Shown: positions 1 to 8,485 of the stretch, piece after piece
Layout of the letters: each line of letters starts with the position of its first letter
Position numbering within the stretch: the first letter of the stretch is position 1
From: Enterococcus quebecensis
GTDB lineage: Bacteria > Bacillota > Bacilli > Lactobacillales > Enterococcaceae
Direction of reading: 5' to 3'
Length of the DNA stretch: 64,000 nt
Assembly: GCF_001730365.1 (NCBI RefSeq)
Contig: NZ_MIKB01000014.1
Coordinates: 248,001-312,000 of the forward strand
Made by a program: the position numbers and the translations under genes
The notes under the pieces: model-generated
Seen by the model: only the letters and a program-made list of their open reading frames with translations
The model's database searches: none
What the model was told of the DNA's origin: nothing

Positions 1-123
1 CTATATATAATCACCTATATCAACGTTTACTTATTTAATCACCCCTCTCAATTCTATGGGTATAGTTCCTACAATTGACATGATCATACAACTTCATTTA
101 TATAGAAGCTGAAGAAGAGAAAA

Positions 124-618
124 TTATACTAAATGCTCTTTTTTCAGCAATTCCATTAAATCTACTTGGCTGTCAGCAACCACTTTTCGAATTTCCAATT
201 TAATTCCTTGATCACTCAAATACTTGAACGCTGTAATATCCTTTTCATTAACAGCTACAGCATTTGTAATCATTCTTTTTCCACCTGTAAAACTCATACC
301 GCCAATATTCACAGAGTTGAAAAAAACCCTGCCTTCCACCACACGTTTTACATCTTCCGGACAAGTGAACAGTAACATTACTTTTAAGCTATCAAAACGT
401 TCATCTGTAAAAATTTCGATCATTTTATCCACCGTAATAACATTTACTTTTACACCAGGCGGGGATGCTTGTACGAGTAACGCTTTTCTTAACGTATCAT
501 GTGCAACCGCATCACTAATGACTAAAATTCGATTTACATTGGTGCTTTTAGTCCAAACCGTCGCAACTTGTCCATGAATCAAACGATCATCAATTCTCAC
601 TAGACGAATATCCATCAT
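124..618 (-). CDS. PTS mannose/fructose/sorbose-family EIIB component
   Basis: Phosphocarrier subunit of a mannose-class phosphotransferase system: it takes phosphate from EIIA and passes it to the sugar during uptake through EIIC/EIID. The 164-residue length and the N-terminal motif DDRLIHGQV, with the phospho-accepting His at about residue 15, are typical of the family. The start has two consecutive Met codons. It lies about 300 bp downstream of the sigma-54 activator gene, on the same strand and behind a -24/-12 promoter, as in the mpt/man operons of enterococci and Listeria. EIIAB, EIIC and EIID genes would lie beyond the left edge of the window. The family is certain; the sugar specificity (mannose/glucose) is inferred from context. 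Confidence 0.9.
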   Translation of the reverse strand: MMDIRLVRIDDRLIHGQVATVWTKSTNVNRILVISDAVAHDTLRKALLVQASPPGVKVNVITVDKMIEIFTDERFDSLKVMLLFTCPEDVKRVVEGRVFFNSVNIGGMSFTGGKRMITNAVAVNEKDITAFKYLSDQGIKLEIRKVVADSQVDLMELLKKEHLV

Positions 619-801
619 GAAATGCTCTCCTTCATATTCCTGCGATTAGCTGATAGTAAGCATTACACAGAACACGTTCTTTAGTAATAAAATACTATGC
701 TCAGTCATTTATTGCCAAAATAACGGCTAACCCAATCAGCCAAATCATTCACTATTGACTAACTGAAAAACATGAGGATTTTACCTACCAGCTTATTTAA
801 A

Positions 802-816
802 GCAAGTTTCGTGCCA
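802..816 (-). promoter_or_regulatory. Sigma-54 (-24/-12) promoter of the PTS operon
   Basis: Read on the minus strand the sequence is TGGCACGAAACTTGC, a perfect TGGCAC-N5-TTGC RpoN promoter. It lies about 185 bp upstream of the EIIB start, pointing toward it, and just downstream of a LevR-family activator gene. Transcription would need RpoN plus that activator. Confidence 0.9.
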
Positions 817-867
817 AAATTAGTGTATTGTAAAAGAAAAGCAAAAAATAAGGGTTTTTTTAATAAA

Positions 868-927
868 ATACACAAAAAATATACACTACAGCAGTGTATC
901 TTTTTTGTGTATCCCTTATAGTGTATC
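868..927. promoter_or_regulatory. Candidate upstream activator sites for the sigma-54 activator
   Basis: A cluster of GTGTATC-type boxes lies 50-110 bp upstream of the -24/-12 promoter. It contains a perfect inverted repeat ATACACT-N5-AGTGTAT (881-899), an ATACAC box at 868-873, a GTGTATC at about 907-913 and AGTGTATC at 920-927. The cluster overlaps the 3' end of the activator gene. Its position fits an enhancer for the activator; the same box recurs upstream of the activator gene itself. Confidence 0.65.
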
Positions 928-3789
928 TTCTGTATTTTGTTCTTGATTCAATTGAGTATTTTTAATCAATAGAATAATATAATAGACTTCTTCCATCGGC
1001 AGTTCTAATCTAAATGTTTGTTTCAAATACCTATTTGCTTTCATCACTACCTCGTAGTTAGGATCAGCTGTAAGTTGTGTTAGATCGGTTTCTGTGACTG
1101 TTAGAGACCCATCTTGTAGTATTCTTTCCAACGCACCTGCTAAATGCATTACCAAATTAACATAAAAAGAATAATCCATCTGTAACCCAAGGTCAGTTCT
1201 GATGATATCTGTAAATTCCCAAAGTGGGTCGATTATTTTTTTAGGATTAATAAAAATAAAGCTTTGTTCCATGTAATCAATACAAAGTTTCTTAGCAGTT
1301 GATTCATCGATTTCTTGTGTTTTTATAGAAGTATCACTTTCTGTCAGCAATTGATTGATAACTTCTTCGGCTTCGCCTGAAAAAAAGGTTTCCATAGGAA
1401 TAAACGGTGCTGCAATTTTAGGATCCGTAATACCTGTAACAGCAATCACACGGTATTCTTCTTGAATAGTGGCTAGTTGCTCTTTCATGTCGATAATAGA
1501 CAGTGGTAAAACTTCTAGCTCTAATCCTAATTGTGGTGGAACAGAGGTTTCGATCATTTCTTTCATTCGTTTAGCGGTTCCTTCTCCCGATGCACAGATC
1601 GCGATAATCACTCGTTTTTTCCACGGTGCCAAAGGGTCGATACTGCGTTCTTGATGAATGTCAGCATAACCTTGGAAATTTTTCAAAGAGTCGTATAGCG
1701 TGTCCAACTGCGTATCGATCAACGTCGTTTTTCTAGCTGTTTCTAAAACGATAGGCGTTGTGACCATATCAACCGTCCGAACTTCAATACCCGTTTGCCG
1801 CGTTATTTCATCTGAGAAAGTTGCTAAAGATCCCATATCAACTAAAAGAATTACACCACTATCTTCATTGACTTCTTTCACTACATTGACAATTTGTCTC
1901 AGGGCTTCTTTAGGCTGCATTTCCAAGGGCATATCAACTGCTCTTAAATTATCAACATTTAGAAGTTGAGAGACCACTTGTACCATACTTGTAGCGGTAC
2001 TTTTTCCATGAGCTGCTACAACGATTCCAATTCGTCCAGCATCTTTATTTTCTCTTAAGGAAATCAGTAGAACAGCTAGATAGTAAGTTTCAAACTCGGG
2101 AATTTTCATTTGATAATTCACTTCAATAATCCGCTTGATTTCTTGCGCTGTTTCAAATTCCATAGGATAATCCAGTACCATATTTCGAATATTTTCATTT
2201 AATTGGTGCTGTCGCTCTTCACCATTTTGGATTCGTTTTAAAAATGAACTGATATGCAGGCTCATTGCATAAATAAAATTCGATTGAAAATTATAATTTA
2301 GCTTTTGTTTGGCAAAATTGTAGATTTCTTTAGTCACGTCAATTATCCGCTGATCCACTATTTCGGCCAATTTATTTTCAGTATCAAAAGTAAAGCCATG
2401 ATCTTTATAAAAAGATTTCAAGTGAACGTTGATATCTGTTGTAATAAAGTTATTAATCACTTCTTGTTCTAAACCATCTTCTTTTAGTAACGCCGCTTTA
2501 TCACCGATAATTTCATATAAATTATATGGTAGCTCATACGAATCTGACTGGATTGTAACAAGAGGTTCATTTGGTGTCACAAGCATCTGTGGCTCTAAAT
2601 ATTTCGATAATTCAGCCAATGTCTCACGATTACTTGCCAGTTGCATCATACCTTCTTTAATACTGTCAGTTAACTCATCAATGGTAATGTTCAACTCATC
2701 TTGATCAATATGATTCAAAAAACCTCTAGCTGTTACTAATTGAACATTTGATTTCAATTGCCCTACATTTCCATAAGAAACACTTCCAATCAATGCTTTT
2801 ACAACATCTTCTGATAAAGAAATTTTACGTTGAATACGTGAAGCTTCCATAGAAATCATTACTCTAAGTAAATCAATTTTTTCTTTTGCAGGACGATCAA
2901 TAAAATTAGGCAACTGTATAATAATTGGGATTCTTCTAACAAAAGTATTCAATAAAGAAGAGGTTGGATTTTCTGTTGTTGCGCAAATGATCCGTACATC
3001 TGCTCGACGATTTTTAACACTTTCTCCCAACCTCGAGTAGGTGCCATGATCCATAAAATAAAAAACCATTTCCTGACCTTCTGGCGGTAAGCGATGAACC
3101 TCATCTAGAAACAAAATACTCCCATCTGCTTCATGGATAATCCCTTCTTTAGCTTTCGTGGCACCTGTAAAAGCACCTTCCGCATAACCAAAAAGATGAG
3201 ACATCAACAATTCAGGATTATGGGCATAATCGGCACAGTTAAACACAATCAGTTTTTTATCTGAGTCAATCACATGATTTAACAGTGCAAATTGAAACAT
3301 TGCATGAGCAAAGTAGGTTTTACCAGATCCTGTGGGTCCTGTAATCAAGCAGTTCAACCCTTTAGGAGGATACAATATGGCTGCTTTTGCCTGCTCAACA
3401 GGCGTTCTCATACTTCCAGTAGAACCAATCATGCCTTTAAAAATATCCTCTCCTGCAAATTTTTTTGCAGGTCTATGTAAATGGTGTGTATCTGTTGCTT
3501 GATTTTCAGTGAGACTATGTTCACGATAACTTTTCACTGGTCTCGATAGCGGTTGATATTTAAAAATTACTTTATCTACATATTTGACTGGGCGTCCTTC
3601 TGTTTTCTCTAATAGTCCTTCTCTAACAAGTTGATTTAAATCTTTGCTGGCATTCGTTCTTTGGATGTCTAAAGCTTCAGAGACATCTCCAGTTGTCACA
3701 CCGCCTCCCAAAGAAACATCGCTTGGTGTCAGATTTTCGGTCTGTTCTTTTACATAAAGATAGATTCGCTCAATGCGTTTCATCATCAT
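916..3789 (-). CDS. mptR: LevR/MptR-family sigma-54-dependent PTS activator
   Basis: Enhancer-binding regulator of the adjacent mannose-class PTS operon, 957 residues. Visible in order: an N-terminal helix-turn-helix (about 1-75); a AAA+ domain with Walker A GPTGSGKT near residue 150, the sigma-54-contact motif GAFTGA and a Walker B region ILFLDEVHR; a first PRD; an EIIA-Man-like domain with VVAAHGKS; an EIIB-like segment (IAICASGEG); and a C-terminal PRD. Such proteins are controlled by PTS phosphorylation of PRD and EIIA-like histidines. The start has three Met codons behind AAGGGGA. GTGTATC boxes both upstream of this gene and before the PTS promoter suggest autoregulation. Function is well supported; the symbol is by analogy. 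Confidence 0.9.
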   Translation of the reverse strand: MMMKRIERIYLYVKEQTENLTPSDVSLGGGVTTGDVSEALDIQRTNASKDLNQLVREGLLEKTEGRPVKYVDKVIFKYQPLSRPVKSYREHSLTENQATDTHHLHRPAKKFAGEDIFKGMIGSTGSMRTPVEQAKAAILYPPKGLNCLITGPTGSGKTYFAHAMFQFALLNHVIDSDKKLIVFNCADYAHNPELLMSHLFGYAEGAFTGATKAKEGIIHEADGSILFLDEVHRLPPEGQEMVFYFMDHGTYSRLGESVKNRRADVRIICATTENPTSSLLNTFVRRIPIIIQLPNFIDRPAKEKIDLLRVMISMEASRIQRKISLSEDVVKALIGSVSYGNVGQLKSNVQLVTARGFLNHIDQDELNITIDELTDSIKEGMMQLASNRETLAELSKYLEPQMLVTPNEPLVTIQSDSYELPYNLYEIIGDKAALLKEDGLEQEVINNFITTDINVHLKSFYKDHGFTFDTENKLAEIVDQRIIDVTKEIYNFAKQKLNYNFQSNFIYAMSLHISSFLKRIQNGEERQHQLNENIRNMVLDYPMEFETAQEIKRIIEVNYQMKIPEFETYYLAVLLISLRENKDAGRIGIVVAAHGKSTATSMVQVVSQLLNVDNLRAVDMPLEMQPKEALRQIVNVVKEVNEDSGVILLVDMGSLATFSDEITRQTGIEVRTVDMVTTPIVLETARKTTLIDTQLDTLYDSLKNFQGYADIHQERSIDPLAPWKKRVIIAICASGEGTAKRMKEMIETSVPPQLGLELEVLPLSIIDMKEQLATIQEEYRVIAVTGITDPKIAAPFIPMETFFSGEAEEVINQLLTESDTSIKTQEIDESTAKKLCIDYMEQSFIFINPKKIIDPLWEFTDIIRTDLGLQMDYSFYVNLVMHLAGALERILQDGSLTVTETDLTQLTADPNYEVVMKANRYLKQTFRLELPMEEVYYIILLIKNTQLNQEQNTEDTL

Positions 3790-3802
3790 TTCCCCTTAAA
3801 AC

Positions 3803-3836
3803 GATACACTAATTTTATGTGTATCATACAGTGTAT
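3803..3836. promoter_or_regulatory. GTGTATC inverted repeats upstream of mptR
   Basis: GATACAC (3803-3809) and GTGTATC (3819-3825) form an inverted repeat immediately upstream of the activator start, followed by ACAGTGTAT (3828-3836). The boxes match those near the sigma-54 promoter, so the regulator may bind its own leader. Confidence 0.5.
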
Positions 3837-3872
3837 TGTTTTAAAAGTACACTGATAACTATTTTATTAGAA

Positions 3873-3888
3873 TGTTTCACATGGAACA
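3873..3888. promoter_or_regulatory. Near-consensus parS (ParB binding site)
   Basis: On the minus strand the sequence is TGTTCCATGTGAAACA, one mismatch from TGTTNCACGTGAAACA. It lies between the divergent mptR and CHAP genes, about 40 kb from dnaA. Weaker than the perfect sites at 16336, 17338 and 23824. Confidence 0.5.
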
Positions 3889-3996
3889 AGTACTGACAGA
3901 ATCTTAATTGGATATTGATAGATTGAGGCTATTTTATTTAGATAGACTATGTATAGCAGCTGCGAAATAAATAAAAATAGAAAGAAGGAACTTATT

Positions 3997-5730
3997 ATGA
4001 CTTTAAAAGATGATTATCCATGGAAAAATGCTTCAATGGACTCCTACGATCAATGGGGAATGGGCTATCGGCAATGTGTATCTTTCACCGCATTTCGTCT
4101 AGTGAATAGAAACGGATACAATTTCCAAAGACACGGATTTTCTTGGAATGCTAACGAATGGAAAAGAAACGCTCAAAACTTAGGAATTACGGTTGACAAA
4201 AATCCAGTGCGTGGATCAATTGCCTGGACCTCAGCAGGTGGTTATGGACACGTTGCCTGGGTTTACGAAGTAAAGGGGAATAACGTCACCGTTGAAGAGT
4301 ATAATTACAGCTATGACGGCCGATATCATTATCGCACAGTTAACAAAAATAGCTTTGAAAACTATATCCATTTCAAAGATTTACCAACACATGTATACAA
4401 CAAAATTATCAGCAAAAAAAATGTCTCTTTAGGAAAATTATTCGATCAATCTAATCGCAATGATGGGATTTATGCTGCTGGACCTTGGAATACTGGGCCT
4501 AATGTTGTAAAAGTAGATAGCGGTAAAAATTATCATAATAAAATCGTTAGTGTCACTCAAGAAGCGGTAACCGATAATAACGTAACTTGGTACTATGTTA
4601 ATCACAATGGCAAAAATCTTGGTTGGGTAGACTCTAGAGCTTTCCAAGCAAAAGTCTATAGTACAATTGTCAGCAAAAAAAATCTATCTGTCGGGAAAAG
4701 GTTTAATCAGAGCTCAAGAAACGATGGGATTTATGCTAATGGACCTTGGAATACCGGCCCTAGCGTTACCAACACAAGGATGGGAAAAGATTTTCATGGA
4801 CAAATGGCTCAAGTCACTCAAGAAGTGGTGACAGATTACTATGGGCAAAAAGTGACTTGGTACCATATTAAGATAAATGGTAAAAATCTTGGCTGGATTG
4901 ATACTGCAGCTTTTGATACAAAAAACTATAATACTGTTGTTAGCCAAAAAGCAATCTTTGTTGGAAAAAAATTTAATCAGAGTACAAGAAATGACGGCAT
5001 TTATGCTAATGGACCTTGGAACACTGGGCCTAATGTTGTTAATGTAGGAACTGGGAAAAACTTTCATGGGCAAATCGCTCAAGTCACTCAAGAAGCGGTG
5101 ACGGATTGTCTGGGGCAAAAAGTAACTTGGTATTCTATTAAAATAGATGGAAAAGAGTTAGGCTGGATTGATAGTCTTGCTTTCGATACAAAAAATTATA
5201 ATACTATTGTTAACCAAAATGATATTATACTTACTCAAAAAATCGATCAATCCACACGGAATGATGGGATTTATGCTAATGGACCTTGGAATACTGGCCC
5301 TAGCGTTGCCAACATAGGGGTAGGAAAAGATTTTCATGGGCAGATTGCCTTAATTACTAAAGAAGCAATTACTGATTGTCTTGGACAAAGAGTAAAGTGG
5401 TACTATTTTAGTATCAACGGAAAAGATATTGGGTGGATTGATTCACTTGCATTTGGTAGTCATGTTTACAGCACAATTACTAGTCTAGTAGAAACTAACC
5501 TTACTAAACAAATAAATCAAAATGAACGTAATGACGGAATCTACGCTAACGGCCCTTGGAATACCACTCTTAATGCTATCAACGTCGGTACAGCAAAAAC
5601 GTATAATGGGAAAACAGCACAAATTAGTAAAGAAGCGATTACTGATTTAAAAGGAGTAAATGTAACTTGGTATTACACTACAGTTGAAGACAAAGAACTA
5701 GGCTGGATTGATGCAGAGGCATTCGAATAA
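3997..5730 (+). CDS. CHAP-domain peptidoglycan hydrolase with five GW repeats, no signal peptide
   Basis: Predicted cell-wall lytic enzyme of 577 residues. The first ~110 residues are a CHAP (Cys/His amidohydrolase-peptidase) domain with catalytic Cys27 (GYRQCVSF) and His85 (GYGHVAWV), followed by VEEYN. The rest is five tandem ~90-residue modules with GIYANGPWNTGP and GWIDxxAF motifs, resembling the GW/SH3b modules that bind lipoteichoic acid. The start is the ATG at 3997 because GAAGGA lies just upstream; an upstream ATG at 3949 has no ribosome site. No signal peptide or membrane segment is visible, so export would need lysis, a holin or another route, as for phage lysins. It is monocistronic, with its own terminator. 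The role (autolysin, stray phage lysin or bacteriolysin) is open. Confidence 0.8.
   Translation: MTLKDDYPWKNASMDSYDQWGMGYRQCVSFTAFRLVNRNGYNFQRHGFSWNANEWKRNAQNLGITVDKNPVRGSIAWTSAGGYGHVAWVYEVKGNNVTVEEYNYSYDGRYHYRTVNKNSFENYIHFKDLPTHVYNKIISKKNVSLGKLFDQSNRNDGIYAAGPWNTGPNVVKVDSGKNYHNKIVSVTQEAVTDNNVTWYYVNHNGKNLGWVDSRAFQAKVYSTIVSKKNLSVGKRFNQSSRNDGIYANGPWNTGPSVTNTRMGKDFHGQMAQVTQEVVTDYYGQKVTWYHIKINGKNLGWIDTAAFDTKNYNTVVSQKAIFVGKKFNQSTRNDGIYANGPWNTGPNVVNVGTGKNFHGQIAQVTQEAVTDCLGQKVTWYSIKIDGKELGWIDSLAFDTKNYNTIVNQNDIILTQKIDQSTRNDGIYANGPWNTGPSVANIGVGKDFHGQIALITKEAITDCLGQRVKWYYFSINGKDIGWIDSLAFGSHVYSTITSLVETNLTKQINQNERNDGIYANGPWNTTLNAINVGTAKTYNGKTAQISKEAITDLKGVNVTWYYTTVEDKELGWIDAEAFE
4393..5727 (+). repeat. 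Five tandem GW-type module repeats
   Basis: Five in-frame repeats start at about 4393, 4654, 4924, 5194 and 5464. The first is 261 bp and the next three are exactly 270 bp. Each encodes a core GIYANGPWNTGP (or close variant) and ends with GWIDxxAF (GWVDSRAF in the first). The middle copies are very similar at DNA level, which makes copy-number change by recombination likely. Confidence 0.85.
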
Positions 5731-5772
5731 ATACAGAATGAAGTTGTACTATTTACACAATTCTTAGTTTTT

Positions 5773-5808
5773 AGAAGGTAAAATCACTTATAGATGATTT
5801 TACCTTCT
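5773..5808 (+). terminator. Hairpin terminator after the CHAP-GW gene
   Basis: A perfect 14-bp stem (AGAAGGTAAAATCA and its complement) with an 8-nt loop, followed by a weak T-rich tail, 40 bp after the stop codon. Confidence 0.65.
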
Positions 5809-5995
5809 ATTTCATTAAAAAAAGCATCCATACGCTATATCTTACAATCAAAGCCTTGATAAACAAATTACTTGAGTATTTTTATTCCCACTTTGAAAAC
5901 GGTATACATAACATCTAGATATCAACACGGCTATGTCTTATAACTTAATTGAAGTTCCTTGAATAAAGATCTTTTCTGAAAAAGTCTGAAATTCC

Positions 5996-6024
5996 TTGAA
6001 AAATATGGGTTTCCTCGCTATAAT
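5996..6024 (+). promoter_or_regulatory. Sigma-A promoter of the ABC-F gene
   Basis: TTGAAA, a 17-bp spacer and TATAAT, ending about 40 bp before the start codon. The rest of the 5809-5995 gap shows nothing else clear. Confidence 0.7.
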
Positions 6025-6065
6025 GCAGAGAGGTTTAACTATTATATATGAAGTGAGGAAAACTA

Positions 6066-7697
6066 TTGATTACTGTAAATGATGTAAGTTTGCTATTTTC
6101 AGACCGCAAACTTTTTGATGATGTAAATATTAAATTCACACCTGGTAACTGTTATGGCTTGATTGGCGCAAATGGTGCTGGTAAATCAACGTTTTTAAAA
6201 ATTTTATCTGGCGATATTCAACCAACAACTGGGAATGTTGCTTTAGGTCCTGATGAGCGTTTAGCTATTTTGAAACAAAATCATTTTGACTTTGAAGAAA
6301 ACACTGTCCTAGAAACTGTTATCATGGGTCACAAACGTTTGTATGAAGTAATGAAAGAAAAAGATGCTGTCTACATGAAAGAAGATTTTACTGATGAAGA
6401 TGGAATCAAAGCTGCTGAACTTGAAGGGGAATTCGCTGAGCTAAACGGTTGGGAAGCTGAACCAGAAGCTGCTGTTTTACTACAAGGATTGAATATTCCT
6501 GAAAGCTTACATGACCAAAAAATGAGCGAACTAACAGCTGGTCAAAAAGTCAAAGTGTTACTTGCTCAATCTCTATTTGGTAAACCAGATGTTTTACTTC
6601 TAGATGAGCCTACCAATGGTTTGGACACTCGTTCAATCAACTGGTTGGAAGAGTTCTTGATCAACTTTGAAAATACCGTTATCGTTGTTTCCCATGACCG
6701 TCACTTTTTAAACAAAGTATGTACACACATGGCCGATCTTGACTTCGGTAAAATCAAATTATACGTTGGTAACTATGATTTCTGGTTAGAATCAAGTCAA
6801 TTAGCAGCAAAATTACAGTCCAACGCAAACGCGAAAAAAGAAGAACAAATCAAAGAATTACAAGACTTTATCGCTCGTTTCAGTGCTAATGCATCGAAAT
6901 CAAAACAAGCGACTTCTCGTAAAAAAATGTTGGATAAAATTACATTAGATGACATTCAACCATCTTCTCGCCGTTATCCATTTGTTGGATTCACTCCTGA
7001 TAGAGAAATCGGAAATGATTTACTACACGTAGAAAATGTTTCTGTAACCATTGACGGTAAGAAAATATTAGACAATATTTCTTTCTCTTTAAATAACGTT
7101 GATAAAGTAGCCTTCATTGCAGATAATGATATCGTTACAACAACTTTATTCAAAGTGATCATGGGTGAAATCACACCTGATACTGGTAGTGTTCGTTGGG
7201 GTGTTACAACAACTCAAGCTTACCTGCCAAAAGATAACAGCAAAGACTTCGATACTGATTTAACAATCTTAGATTGGTTACGTCAATTTGCTAGCAAAGA
7301 AGAAGATGATAATACCTTTTTACGTGGCTTCTTAGGAAGAATGTTGTTCTCTGGGGAAGATGTGCTGAAATCCGTTAACGTGCTTTCAGGGGGCGAAAAA
7401 GTTCGTGTCATGTTATCTAAACTGATGTTGTCTAAATCCAATGTTCTTGTTTTAGATGACCCGACAAATCACTTGGATCTAGAATCTATCACAGCTTTGA
7501 ATGATGGATTAATGGCATTTACAGGAGCTATTTTATTTGCTTCTCATGACCACCAATTTATTCAAACATTAGCGAATCGCATCATTGCTGTTTCTGATAA
7601 AGGTATTGTCGATCGTGCGGATACAACATATGATGAATTCTTAGAAAATAAAGATGTTCAAAAACAATTGGATGAATTATTTTCTGGTGAATATTAA
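6066..7697 (+). CDS. ABC-F family ATPase (YkpA/YbiT-like) with a degenerate second Walker A
   Basis: Soluble ABC protein of 543 residues with two nucleotide-binding domains and no membrane segments; ABC-F proteins act on ribosomes. Domain 1 has Walker A GANGAGKST (residues ~34-42), signature LTAGQ and Walker B VLLLDEPTN. Domain 2 keeps LSGGEKVRV and VLVLDDPTNHLD, but its Walker A position reads ADNDIVTTT, lacking the GxxGxGK(S/T) lysine. The start is TTG behind GAAGTGAGGA, next to a good promoter. The length and overall pattern fit the YkpA/YbiT-type housekeeping group rather than antibiotic-resistance ABC-Fs, but the exact subgroup cannot be fixed by eye. Confidence 0.85.
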   Translation: MITVNDVSLLFSDRKLFDDVNIKFTPGNCYGLIGANGAGKSTFLKILSGDIQPTTGNVALGPDERLAILKQNHFDFEENTVLETVIMGHKRLYEVMKEKDAVYMKEDFTDEDGIKAAELEGEFAELNGWEAEPEAAVLLQGLNIPESLHDQKMSELTAGQKVKVLLAQSLFGKPDVLLLDEPTNGLDTRSINWLEEFLINFENTVIVVSHDRHFLNKVCTHMADLDFGKIKLYVGNYDFWLESSQLAAKLQSNANAKKEEQIKELQDFIARFSANASKSKQATSRKKMLDKITLDDIQPSSRRYPFVGFTPDREIGNDLLHVENVSVTIDGKKILDNISFSLNNVDKVAFIADNDIVTTTLFKVIMGEITPDTGSVRWGVTTTQAYLPKDNSKDFDTDLTILDWLRQFASKEEDDNTFLRGFLGRMLFSGEDVLKSVNVLSGGEKVRVMLSKLMLSKSNVLVLDDPTNHLDLESITALNDGLMAFTGAILFASHDHQFIQTLANRIIAVSDKGIVDRADTTYDEFLENKDVQKQLDELFSGEY

Positions 7698-7715
7698 TTT
7701 TTGATACTATTCTAT

Positions 7716-7757
7716 AGCCTATAAAATAGATTTTAAGTCTATTTTATAGGCTTTTTT
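7716..7757 (+). terminator. Terminator of the ABC-F gene
   Basis: Perfect stem AGCCTATAAAATAGA with its complement, a 7-nt loop, then TTTTTT. Confidence 0.85.
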
Positions 7758-7804
7758 GAGCCATGAAGACATAGAAAAAATTCATTCAATAATTTCCTTT
7801 CTAA

Positions 7805-8485
7805 CTAAAAAAGCTCCAAATGAACTGTCTTTTTCTGCTTTAAATGATTTTCTAACTCCGTAGCAAGCATGGTAACAATAAACTTGCCTTTGTTATTAAA
7901 TTCATAACATATATCGTCAACATGGCCTTTAGCAACTTTAAAGGTCATTCCCAAATCCGCCTGCATCATTTGAACCAATCGAACTGTTAAGGTATTCTCA
8001 GGTATCCCAAAAAAATCGGATAATTGAACTATGTTCCACCCTTTTTTTAAAAGGCAAATTAACGTTGTATCAGGAATTAAAATAATTGATGCACCTATAT
8101 TCGCTTGAAACTCCATTAACAATTTAGGTTCGTAATATTGTAAACTTTTCTGTGTATCTAAAAATACACCATTTTTTTCGTTATCGTGGAATAAGTAGTG
8201 AATAATTTCATGACTGATAACGAAATTTTTATTTTTTTCATCCAACTGTTGATTAAATGCAATTGTCGTCTCCCACTTATCTTGAAGAAGCATTCCAGAA
8301 ATACGTTCATTTACGCCTCCTTCAAAACTGAAACCTCTAATTGCTACCCCTTGAGATTTTACTAACTCCCAAATATGAGAGTAGTTGTATTCCTCACAAC
8401 CAATCCCGTTATCAACCATAACTGTTGAAATATAGTCATTTATCCTAATTGAAAAATCAACATATTCCTCTATATATTTGAACAT
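7805..8485 (-). CDS. ImmA/IrrE-like metallopeptidase domain protein
   Basis: 226-residue predicted zinc peptidase. The motif SHEIIHYLFH gives His92, Glu93 and His96 (HExxH), and EFQAN around residue 125 supplies a likely third ligand, as in ImmA/IrrE proteins. Family members cleave or inactivate XRE-type repressors in mobile elements or stress circuits. No XRE partner gene lies beside it, which is unusual. The C-terminal ~60 residues are not recognised. It is separated from its upstream neighbour by a 560-bp AT-rich gap. Confidence 0.7.
   Translation of the reverse strand: MFKYIEEYVDFSIRINDYISTVMVDNGIGCEEYNYSHIWELVKSQGVAIRGFSFEGGVNERISGMLLQDKWETTIAFNQQLDEKNKNFVISHEIIHYLFHDNEKNGVFLDTQKSLQYYEPKLLMEFQANIGASIILIPDTTLICLLKKGWNIVQLSDFFGIPENTLTVRLVQMMQADLGMTFKVAKGHVDDICYEFNNKGKFIVTMLATELENHLKQKKTVHLELF

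Noticed and set aside
224-577. 117-codon plus-strand frame opposite the EIIB gene
   Set aside because: Antisense shadow of a clear EIIB protein.
4714-5118. 134-codon minus-strand frame inside the GW repeats
   Set aside because: Shadow of the repeat coding sequence, with repeat-derived periodicity and no ribosome site.
4393-5727. Tandem repeats considered as a CRISPR-like array
   Set aside because: The 261-270 bp units are in-frame protein repeats, not short repeats with spacers; no other CRISPR pattern was seen in the window.
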